Shown here: positions 1 through 5,390 of the stretch, one piece after another
Position numbering within the stretch: position 1 is the stretch's first letter
Layout: each line of letters starts with the position of its first letter
Source of the DNA: Syntrophomonadaceae bacterium
GTDB taxonomy: Bacteria; Bacillota; Syntrophomonadia; Syntrophomonadales; Syntrophomonadaceae
Assembly: GCA_028698695.1 (NCBI GenBank)
Contig: JAQVWB010000107.1
Coordinates: forward strand, 1-6,816
Direction: 5' to 3'
Length of the DNA: 6,816 bases
Notes under the pieces: model-generated
Seen by the model: only the letters and a program-made list of their open reading frames with translations
What the model was told of the DNA's origin: nothing
The model's database searches: none
Translations under genes and position numbers: made by a program

Positions 1-1
1 A

Positions 2-583
2 ATTGATATGTCAACTACATTGGAGAGTGCCCTGGATGCTGGTGCGTATGCAGTGTTGGGCTGCAGTCCTGACTTTTCACGGGCTCCCGTACCTCTGAAC
101 CCTGGGAAAATTGCCCAGGAAGCGGCCCGATTGGCTCGTGAAACTGGTCAGGGAATAGTTCTCGTTACAGAACCGCGGGTAGGGACCGATGATGAGCGAA
201 TAGCACGGTGTCAGAAGCTGGTTGCCAGTCTGCAAAGAGAAAAGGTTTCCATTGATGCTATTGTACCTAACCTGGGGGCGGAGACTCCCAAGTTGTTTGA
301 AATGAAAAACCGCGTGATTGTGGCGGTCACTGATACGGGGGGCGTAGCCTATGATGCTGCTTTTAACGAGGGAGGAGTAGTATTTACCGGGACAGTGGCC
401 CGAACTCTGGCGATGAGAGGAATAGAACCTGCCCTGCAGGCAGTCAGACGAGCCGGAAAACTTAGTCGGGAATATAATCGGGGAGTTGCCATAGTGGCTG
501 CCAGTAGAAATTCCATGGAGGATGTTCTCGCGGCCCAGTATATTGCGAATCTGCTGATGAGCGAACCAGGTGAGGAGGAATAA
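2..583 (+). CDS. Conserved-looking protein of unknown function, possibly 5'-partial
   Basis: I do not recognise this family. From the first visible ATG (base 8) it is 191 residues, but the frame is also open through the two codons before it to the window edge. No ribosome binding site is visible in the seven available bases, so the true start may lie outside. The protein looks soluble, with no signal peptide or membrane span. It has an alternating hydrophobic-strand/helix pattern suggestive of an alpha/beta fold: strands around GIVLVTEP (49-56), DAIVPNLG (83-90), RVIVAVTDTGG (102-112) and GVAIVAAS (158-165). The Gly-rich turns around 111-130 (DTGGVAYDAAF, then GGVVFTGT) could bind a ligand, but this is inference. 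The C-terminus is acidic (GEEE), and the codons for it double as the ribosome binding site of the pyrophosphatase gene that starts one base after the stop. That coupling suggests a shared operon and perhaps a shared process. Its GC content is visibly higher than that of the next gene. Confidence 0.75.
   Translation: MDMSTTLESALDAGAYAVLGCSPDFSRAPVPLNPGKIAQEAARLARETGQGIVLVTEPRVGTDDERIARCQKLVASLQREKVSIDAIVPNLGAETPKLFEMKNRVIVAVTDTGGVAYDAAFNEGGVVFTGTVARTLAMRGIEPALQAVRRAGKLSREYNRGVAIVAASRNSMEDVLAAQYIANLLMSEPGEEE
573..578 (+). promoter_or_regulatory. Ribosome binding site of the pyrophosphatase gene, inside the upstream coding end
   Basis: AGGAGG lies six bases before the ATG at 585 and decides the start. 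A longer frame beginning with GTG at 570 would place this perfect Shine-Dalgarno inside the coding sequence and add a non-family leader (MRRNN). The site falls within the last Glu codons of the preceding gene, whose stop is at 581-583, as expected for translational coupling. Confidence 0.85.
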
Positions 584-584
584 T

Positions 585-1934
585 ATGAAGCCGGTTTATG
601 TAATTGGTCACAAGAACCCCGATGTTGATTCGGTGGCCGCGGCTATAAGTTACAAAGTCTATAAACAAAGTACGGATAAGGGGATTTACATAGCCGCAGC
701 AGCAGGAGATATAACCCATGATATAAGTTTTATCCTTGATACACTAGGATTTGAGGCACCGTTGGTACTTAAAAATGTCGGTACTACAGTGGAAGATCTG
801 TTGGAAGAAAATGAAATTCTATATGTTACCACCGATATGACTCTGGTGGAACTGGGGAACCTGGTGCGCAAACATGATTTAAAAACTATACCGGTTCTGG
901 ATAATAAGCATCGTTTTCTGGGGTTAATCACCGTAGGCGATTTAGCCATGATGTTTATGAATAGTCTGGGTGGAGGCCGTGAAATTGACCGAAGTCCTGA
1001 AATCCTGCGCGGGATTTTTAACCAAAAAGTAGCTGATGTTATGAAAACCCGCGATTTAATCCTATTTGAAAAAGACGAATCAGTTGATGAAGCCCGCAAG
1101 CAAATGCTGTCCAGCAGATACAGAAACTATCCGGTAGTGGATGAGAAAAACAATTTTCTGGGGATGATATCCCGTTATAATCTGCTGCAAATGAAACGCA
1201 AACAGGTAATCCTGGTGGACCATAATGAAAAAAAGCAGGCCGTGGATGGCATAGAGGATACTGAGATATTGGAAATTATTGACCATCATCGGGTAGGGGA
1301 TTTGCAGACTATATCCCCCATTTATTTTCATAATGAACCAGTGGGTTCAACCTGTACTCTGGTAGCAGAGAAATTTCTGCATAATCGGATTTATATTACG
1401 AAGGAATTAGCCGGACTCATGTTATCAGGGATTTTATCTGACACTATGATTTTCAAGTCTCCCACAACTACCAATAAAGATTGCAATATAGCCAGGGAAC
1501 TTGAAACCATAAGCAGCCTGGATTCAAATACCTGGGGCAGAACGATGTTTGAGCAGATGAATAATCCGGATGATCATACCGATTATGAATTGATTAGCGA
1601 AGACCTCAAGGAATACGTCAGCGGGGAAGAGGTATTTGCCATTTCACAAATTGAGACGATTGATAACAGCAAAATATTGGAACGGCGTGACTCGTTAATG
1701 CAGGTAATGGACGAAATATGCAATAAGCGCGGGTATCTGTTCCTGGGATTGATGATTACCGATATTTTTGAAGAAGAAACTGAACTGCTGGTAGCCGGCG
1801 AGAAAAGTGGGTTGGTAGAAAAAGCTTTTGGTACAACCTCAGAGGGAAGTGTTTTTCTGAAAGGAATTATGTCCCGCAAGAAACAGGTAGTACCGGCATT
1901 ATATGAAGTAATCAGAAAAGAGTATATGGTGTAA
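585..1934 (+). CDS. CBS-domain manganese-dependent inorganic pyrophosphatase (family II)
   Basis: This cytosolic enzyme of 449 residues hydrolyses pyrophosphate to two phosphates and pulls biosynthetic reactions forward. The DHH half carries the metal-binding motif GHKNPDVDS (H9, D13, D15), then is split by two CBS domains at about 66-125 and 148-205. It resumes with VDHNE (D212, H213), IIDHHR (D233, H234, H235) and GILSDT (D286). The DHHA2 half follows, with the substrate-binding SRKKQ signature at 430-434. All expected metal ligands are present, so it should be active. CBS-containing family II enzymes are known to be inhibited by AMP/ADP through the CBS pair. Only about 20 residues separate the two CBS domains, so the DRTGG insert found in many relatives is absent, as in the shorter Moorella-type enzymes. 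Start ATG at 585 is set by the AGGAGG at 573-578. It lies one base after the upstream gene, and a terminator follows about 130 bases past its stop. Confidence 0.95.
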   Translation: MKPVYVIGHKNPDVDSVAAAISYKVYKQSTDKGIYIAAAAGDITHDISFILDTLGFEAPLVLKNVGTTVEDLLEENEILYVTTDMTLVELGNLVRKHDLKTIPVLDNKHRFLGLITVGDLAMMFMNSLGGGREIDRSPEILRGIFNQKVADVMKTRDLILFEKDESVDEARKQMLSSRYRNYPVVDEKNNFLGMISRYNLLQMKRKQVILVDHNEKKQAVDGIEDTEILEIIDHHRVGDLQTISPIYFHNEPVGSTCTLVAEKFLHNRIYITKELAGLMLSGILSDTMIFKSPTTTNKDCNIARELETISSLDSNTWGRTMFEQMNNPDDHTDYELISEDLKEYVSGEEVFAISQIETIDNSKILERRDSLMQVMDEICNKRGYLFLGLMITDIFEEETELLVAGEKSGLVEKAFGTTSEGSVFLKGIMSRKKQVVPALYEVIRKEYMV

Positions 1935-2065
1935 TAAATTCTGATAGCCCTTGAAACAGGGATTGCCGCTGATGATGCCGGCTTTATTGGCGGCCTGCCC
2001 GGCATCCCATTTGTACAAGACCCGGACGTAGCTATCCTACATCTGGATTGTTTTAGCACAATTAT
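1935..2065 (+). other. Intergenic element with hairpins and an open, protein-like frame (gene remnant or structured RNA)
   Basis: No gene with a start codon and ribosome binding site is visible here. Two kinds of structure are. First, hairpins: CCCT/AGGG at 1948-1951/1958-1961, a perfect 8-bp stem GATGCCGG/CCGGCATC at 1974-1981/1999-2006, and GTAG/CTAC at 2028-2031/2037-2040, leading into the terminator at 2066-2089. Second, the frame of the upstream pyrophosphatase, after its double TAA stop, stays open for 56 codons (1938-2105). It translates into a protein-like sequence with stretches such as AGFIGGLPGIPFVQDPD and VAILHLDCF. I recognise no family. The sequence cannot decide between a decayed gene fragment and a structured 3' untranslated region. 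Confidence 0.4.
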
Positions 2066-2089
2066 AGCCCTCAAGCAGGGCTTTTTTTT
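2066..2089 (+). terminator. Rho-independent terminator after the pyrophosphatase gene
   Basis: A perfect 6-bp stem AGCCCT/AGGGCT (2066-2071 and 2077-2082) closes a 5-base loop and runs straight into eight T residues (2082-2089). The T tract is on the + strand side, so it ends transcription coming from the pyrophosphatase operon. It separates that operon from spoIIM. Confidence 0.88.
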
Positions 2090-2310
2090 ATTATGTGCAA
2101 GACCATAGCTACTATTGCATGTAAATTAAGTATTTAGTTTATAGTTTAATACTTTTTTCTGGCCAGTTGTTTTTCGAATATAAATTCAGGCTGCATTTCT
2201 TTCATTAGTCATAATGTTTAAGGTAGCACAATATTTATGCTAAAGGGACAGGGTGCAATTTATTGAGAATATCGGTCAGAGAATTAGTTGGGCAAATTAA
2301 CTATATATCT
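2090..2310 (+). other. AT-rich leader/promoter region of spoIIM
   Basis: No gene is seen here. This stretch must hold the spoIIM promoter if the terminator before it is efficient. Weak candidates are: a sigma-A-like TTGCAT (2115-2120) with TATAGT (2140-2145), but at a long 19-base spacing; a sigma-E-like -35, GTCATAAT (2208-2215), with a poor -10, CACAATAT (2227-2234); and a single 0A-box-like TTTCGAA (2172-2178). In B. subtilis spoIIM is transcribed by sigma-E in the mother cell, which favours the second, but its -10 match is weak. An AT-only 7-bp inverted repeat AAGTATT/AATACTT (2128-2134/2148-2154) followed by T residues is also present. Confidence 0.3.
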
Positions 2311-2316
2311 GAGGAG
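2311..2316 (+). promoter_or_regulatory. Ribosome binding site deciding the spoIIM start
   Basis: GAGGAG sits seven bases before the ATG at 2324. The frame is open upstream to a TTG at 2288, but that codon has no Shine-Dalgarno, and the longer form would translate this site. The ATG is therefore chosen. Confidence 0.85.
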
Positions 2317-2323
2317 ACGATTC

Positions 2324-2935
2324 ATGACAATCAGGCAGCGCATTAAACAGCATTTTTATGAAAATCGTTGGCAGTATATCCTGATTCTGCTCTTTTTTGC
2401 TGCCGGTATGCTGATGGGATATGGGAAGGTAAATAGTTTACAGACCGGGGTAAGAGAAAATCTGGTCAGCCTGTTGGATGGCTATCTGCTCGGAGAACAG
2501 GGCGGTGGTATGGATAGCTACAGCATTCTTATTGCTGCCTGGATTGGGCAGGTTAAGAGTCTGGCAGTAATTTATCTGCTGGGGCTATCAGTTATAGGAC
2601 TGCCATTAATCCTGGGAGTAATATTTCTGCGCGGGTATTCACTCGGATTTACATTTGGTTTTCTGATTCAGGAAAAAGCAGTTGGAGGTATTGTATTATC
2701 AGTTCTGACTATTTTACCCCAGCATATAATTTATATACCATTTATGATTTTATGGTCGGTTATTGCCATGAATTTTTCCCTGCAGATTGTGCGGGGCAAA
2801 TTTATGATGGGTAAAACACTGGGTAGAATTGTTTTATCTTTTAGTTTGTTGCTGGTGTTGTTTATGTTGATTTTTTTGCTGGGTGCTTTTGTAGAAGCTT
2901 ATCTGAATCCGTATTTGTTAACGCTGGTTTTATGA
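2324..2935 (+). CDS. spoIIM: Stage II sporulation protein M, forespore engulfment
   Basis: SpoIIM is an integral membrane protein of the SpoIID-SpoIIM-SpoIIP peptidoglycan-remodelling complex. In B. subtilis the mother cell makes it under sigma-E; it anchors the other two at the septum and is needed for septal thinning and engulfment. The product is 203 residues, close to the usual 210 or so. A charged N-terminus (MTIRQRIKQHFYENRW) precedes hydrophobic segments at about 17-33, 80-102, 120-148 and 168-190. Family hallmarks visible are the FLRGYSLGFTFGF turn (101-113), LPQHIIYIP (131-139) just before a membrane span, and a C-terminal EAYLNPYLL. The next gene begins 19 bases later, so the two are likely co-transcribed. 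Its presence shows that the organism, or its recent ancestor, forms endospores. Confidence 0.93.
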   Translation: MTIRQRIKQHFYENRWQYILILLFFAAGMLMGYGKVNSLQTGVRENLVSLLDGYLLGEQGGGMDSYSILIAAWIGQVKSLAVIYLLGLSVIGLPLILGVIFLRGYSLGFTFGFLIQEKAVGGIVLSVLTILPQHIIYIPFMILWSVIAMNFSLQIVRGKFMMGKTLGRIVLSFSLLLVLFMLIFLLGAFVEAYLNPYLLTLVL

Positions 2936-2954
2936 TTTACAGGGGAGGGGTCTT

Positions 2955-3212
2955 ATGATTATCGTAATCAGCAATTGGAAAAGAAAATTAGTGAGAGTAG
3001 TTGCTGTGCTGGTGGTAATTGCAGTAGTAGCGGCAGTGTTGCCGATTATTACCGGTATAATGTATTATCAGATTCCGGTTCTGGGGGGATGGGTAGACGA
3101 GGAACATCCCAGCGGCAATCCCTTGCGAGTGGAAAGAAAACAAAATGCTGAACAGGCAATGGAGCAATTTGTAATTCATTTGCAGGATTTTTATTATGAA
3201 GAAAAAGAGTAA
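2955..3212 (+). CDS. Small single-pass membrane protein, probable YqzK/DUF4227 type
   Basis: The product is 85 residues. A short basic N-terminus (NWKRKLVR) precedes one strongly hydrophobic segment at about 13-37, so the rest probably faces outward or inward from a single membrane anchor. After it comes HPSGNPLRVE (51-60), then an amphipathic tail ending FVIHLQDFYYEEKE. The P-x-G-x-x-(L/V)-(K/R)-V pattern after one membrane span, plus its place directly before xerD, matches what I recall of the YqzK/DUF4227 family in Bacillus. This is a synteny-supported guess, not a firm identification. Function is unknown in that family too. It is a real gene: a strong AGGGGAGG (2941-2948) lies six bases before the ATG, and it follows spoIIM by 19 bases. 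Confidence 0.85.
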   Translation: MIIVISNWKRKLVRVVAVLVVIAVVAAVLPIITGIMYYQIPVLGGWVDEEHPSGNPLRVERKQNAEQAMEQFVIHLQDFYYEEKE

Positions 3213-3215
3213 ACT

Positions 3216-3251
3216 ATAATCAGGGGAGATTATTTGATTATTATGCCCCTG
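3216..3251 (+). promoter_or_regulatory. Hairpin or pseudoknot candidate in the xerD leader
   Basis: CAGGGG (3221-3226) is complementary to CCCCTG (3246-3251). Independently, ATAATC (3216-3221) is complementary to GATTAT at 3228-3233 and again at 3236-3241. With the first GATTAT, the AGGGG falls in the loop and can pair with CCCCT downstream, which is the geometry of an H-type pseudoknot. No T tract follows, so it is not a standard terminator. A role in mRNA processing or in control of xerD is inference only. Confidence 0.35.
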
Positions 3252-3282
3252 TACTTTTAGCAGGAAAAAAGCCAGTATATAA

Positions 3283-3302
3283 GTAGCAGTAAAAATAGCT
3301 AC
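3283..3302 (+). repeat. Short inverted repeat abutting the xerD ribosome binding site
   Basis: GTAGC (3283-3287) and GCTAC (3298-3302) are perfect complements around a 10-base A-rich loop. The second arm is immediately followed by the xerD Shine-Dalgarno GGGAG (3303-3307). A five-pair stem could influence ribosome access, but it is short enough to arise by chance. Confidence 0.4.
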
Positions 3303-3314
3303 GGGAGCGAAATA

Positions 3315-4205
3315 ATGGAAACATATTTTAAGGCTTTTTTGGAATATTCAAGGTATGAGAAGGGCCTTTCCGATCATACCTATGTTGCCTATGAAAATGA
3401 TTTGAATAAATTACATGCCTATATAAAGCAAAATCAACTGAGCGAAATACCCTGGGAAGTCACCAAACATGATATCATGAGCTTTCTAAGCGGGGAATTG
3501 GATCAGGACAGGTCTTATGCTACTATTGCCCGCTGTTTGTCCAGCATAAAGACTTTTTACAAGTTTCTTATCCTGGAAGGCTATACGGAAATTAATCCTA
3601 CCGTTGATTTGGAAACCCCCAAGATTAAACGAAAACTTCCGGCGGTACTTACTATTGAGGAAGTGGACAGGCTGATGGAAGTGCCCAGTGTAATTAAACC
3701 TTTGGGACTTCGTGATCGGGCTATGTTGGAATTGATGTACGGTACCGGGGTAAGAGTATCGGAGTTGTTATCTTTGCAGGTGGAAGATATAAATTTGACC
3801 GCCGGTTTCATGCGCTGCATCGGCAAAGGCAGAAAAGAAAGGATTTCCCCGGTTAATCATTCGGCAATTATCTGGGTGGAACGTTATCTAAATCGTTCCC
3901 GGCCTATGCTGGTAAAAAGTCCTCATGAGAGAACTCTTTTTGTTAGTGTTCGGGGCAGAGCCTTGTCACGCCAGGGATTTTTCAAGATTCTGAAAGAACA
4001 CGTCAAAGAGGCGGAGATTAACAAGGAGATTAGTCCTCATTCACTCAGACATTCTTTTGCCACGCATCTATTGGAGAATGGGGCTGATTTAAGGGCGGTA
4101 CAGGAACTATTAGGCCATGCGGATATTTCTACTACACAGATTTATACTCATTTAACCAAATCAAGATTGCGGGAAGTCTATAAAATGTATCATCCCCGCA
4201 GTTAA
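3315..4205 (+). CDS. xerD: Site-specific tyrosine recombinase XerD
   Basis: XerD, with XerC/CodV, resolves chromosome dimers at dif near the terminus before cell division. The length of 296 residues matches the family (about 298). The N-terminal SAM-like core-binding domain spans about 1-90 (FLEYSRYEKGLSDHTYVAYENDL is typical). The catalytic domain follows from about 108. The catalytic residues are all visible: R147 in GTGVRVSELL, K171 in CIGKGRKER, H242 and R245 in PHSLRHSFATHLL, H268 in LLGHADISTTQ, and the nucleophile Y277 in IYTHL. The ATG at 3315 is seven bases after GGGAG (3303-3307). Its place next to spoIIM and deoB on the chromosome, with no mobile-element features around it, supports the housekeeping XerD over a phage or transposon integrase. 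XerC is the nearest alternative. deoB begins 20 bases downstream. Confidence 0.92.
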   Translation: METYFKAFLEYSRYEKGLSDHTYVAYENDLNKLHAYIKQNQLSEIPWEVTKHDIMSFLSGELDQDRSYATIARCLSSIKTFYKFLILEGYTEINPTVDLETPKIKRKLPAVLTIEEVDRLMEVPSVIKPLGLRDRAMLELMYGTGVRVSELLSLQVEDINLTAGFMRCIGKGRKERISPVNHSAIIWVERYLNRSRPMLVKSPHERTLFVSVRGRALSRQGFFKILKEHVKEAEINKEISPHSLRHSFATHLLENGADLRAVQELLGHADISTTQIYTHLTKSRLREVYKMYHPRS

Positions 4206-4225
4206 GCTAAGATAGGGGGATCAGA

Positions 4226-5380
4226 ATGAAGAAAAGAGTTATATTAATTGTTTTGGATAGTGTAGGTATTGGAGAAATGCCCGATAGTTGCCAATATGGT
4301 GATGCGGGTTGCAACACAATTGTAAATACTGCCCAGGCGGTAGGGGGATTAAACATACCTAATCTACAGCAACTGGGAATAGGAAATATTACGCTTATTG
4401 ATGGAGCAGCAACAGTCGAATCGCCTCAGGCAGCCTATGGAAAAATGACAGAACAATCAGCCGGCAAGGATACTACTACCGGTCATTGGGAGATGATGGG
4501 GATTATTCTTGACCGCCCTTTTCCTACCTACCCGCAGGGTTTCCCTCTGGATTTACTGCAAGAATTTGAGCAATTGATTGGCAGGTCAACTTTAGGTAAC
4601 AAAGCCGCTTCCGGTACTGAAATAATAAAGGAGTTAGGGGAGCAGCATATGAAGACTGGTTGGCCCATTGTCTATACTTCCGCCGACAGTGTATTTCAGA
4701 TTGCCGCCCATGAAGAGATAATTCCCCTGGCGCAGCTGTACGAGATGTGCTTGACAGCCCGCAATTTATTACGGGGTGAACATGCAGTAGGCCGGGTTAT
4801 TGCCCGTCCCTTCATTGGACAACCGGGCAGCTTTGTCCGTACTGCCCATCGCCATGATTATTCTTTGCAACCTGAAAAAAATGTTTTGGATTATATTCAG
4901 GAATCCGGCGAGCATGTAGCAGGAGTAGGTAAAATCAAAGATATTTTTGCCGGTCGGGGGATTACCAGTTCTTATTCCATTGAAAACAATGATGACGGGA
5001 TTGATAAGATTATTCAGGCCATGCAGATGCATGAGAGCGGATTGATTTTTGCCAATCTGATTGATTTTGACCAATTATATGGTCATCGCAATGACCCCCT
5101 GGGCTATGCCGGAGCACTGGAGGCTTTTGACCGCCGTTTACTGGAGATTATAAGTGCTATGCAGGATGAGGATGTTTTGATAATTACTGCTGATCATGGC
5201 TGTGATCCAACTTTTGCAGGTACTGACCATACGCGTGAATATGTACCGGTGCTGGTTTATGGATCAGCTGTGAAACCGCGGAACCTTGGTATCAGAACAA
5301 CCTTTGCTGATATTGGACAGACCATAGCCGGTTATTTGGGGATAAAGACGGAGGAATTGCCAGGGAACAGTATGCTGTAA
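4226..5380 (+). CDS. deoB: Phosphopentomutase DeoB
   Basis: DeoB interconverts (deoxy)ribose-1-phosphate and the 5-phosphate, linking nucleoside breakdown to the pentose phosphate pathway or deoxyribose aldolase. It is a cytosolic, two-Mn enzyme of the alkaline phosphatase superfamily. The 384 residues are about the usual length. The core opens with VLDSVGIGEMPD (D11 metal ligand). GKDTTTGHWE (80-89) contains the phospho-threonine, probably T83 by alignment to T85 of the Bacillus cereus enzyme as I recall it. The remaining ligands are D282 and H287 in DFDQLYGHRND, D323 and H324 in TADHGCDPT, and H335 in GTDHTREYVPVLVYG. All ligands are intact. The mobile cap domain lies at roughly 95-210. AGGGGGA (4214-4220) precedes the ATG by five bases. 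The next gene encodes a nucleoside phosphorylase whose sugar-phosphate product is the DeoB substrate. Confidence 0.95.
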   Translation: MKKRVILIVLDSVGIGEMPDSCQYGDAGCNTIVNTAQAVGGLNIPNLQQLGIGNITLIDGAATVESPQAAYGKMTEQSAGKDTTTGHWEMMGIILDRPFPTYPQGFPLDLLQEFEQLIGRSTLGNKAASGTEIIKELGEQHMKTGWPIVYTSADSVFQIAAHEEIIPLAQLYEMCLTARNLLRGEHAVGRVIARPFIGQPGSFVRTAHRHDYSLQPEKNVLDYIQESGEHVAGVGKIKDIFAGRGITSSYSIENNDDGIDKIIQAMQMHESGLIFANLIDFDQLYGHRNDPLGYAGALEAFDRRLLEIISAMQDEDVLIITADHGCDPTFAGTDHTREYVPVLVYGSAVKPRNLGIRTTFADIGQTIAGYLGIKTEELPGNSML

Positions 5381-5382
5381 TT

Positions 5383-5388
5383 GAGGTG
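5383..5388 (+). promoter_or_regulatory. Ribosome binding site before a double ATG
   Basis: GAGGTG lies two bases before the ATG at 5391 and five bases before a second in-frame ATG at 5394. Spacing favours the second, giving 435 rather than 436 residues. The difference does not affect function. Confidence 0.65.
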
Positions 5389-5390
5389 TT

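Noticed and set aside
570..584. Longer pyrophosphatase starting at GTG 570
   Set aside because: The perfect AGGAGG would then be coding, no other ribosome site precedes the GTG, and the family motif GHKNPD normally sits within about ten residues of the start.
1583..2074. 163-codon minus-strand frame across the PPase end and the intergenic element
   Set aside because: It is antisense to a certain gene for most of its length, starts from TTG without a ribosome site, and its translation is rich in Ser, Arg and Ile without domain character.
2128..2158. AAGTATT/AATACTT hairpin followed by T residues as a second terminator
   Set aside because: The stem has one GC pair and a 13-base loop, so it is too weak to call when a strong terminator ends only 40 bases upstream.
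2288..2323. Longer SpoIIM from TTG 2288
   Set aside because: There is no Shine-Dalgarno before the TTG, whereas a good GAGGAG is correctly spaced before the ATG at 2324.
3315..4205. Phage or transposon integrase
   Set aside because: The length, complete XerD-like motif spacing and housekeeping neighbours fit chromosomal XerD. No attachment site, terminal repeats or phage genes are seen.
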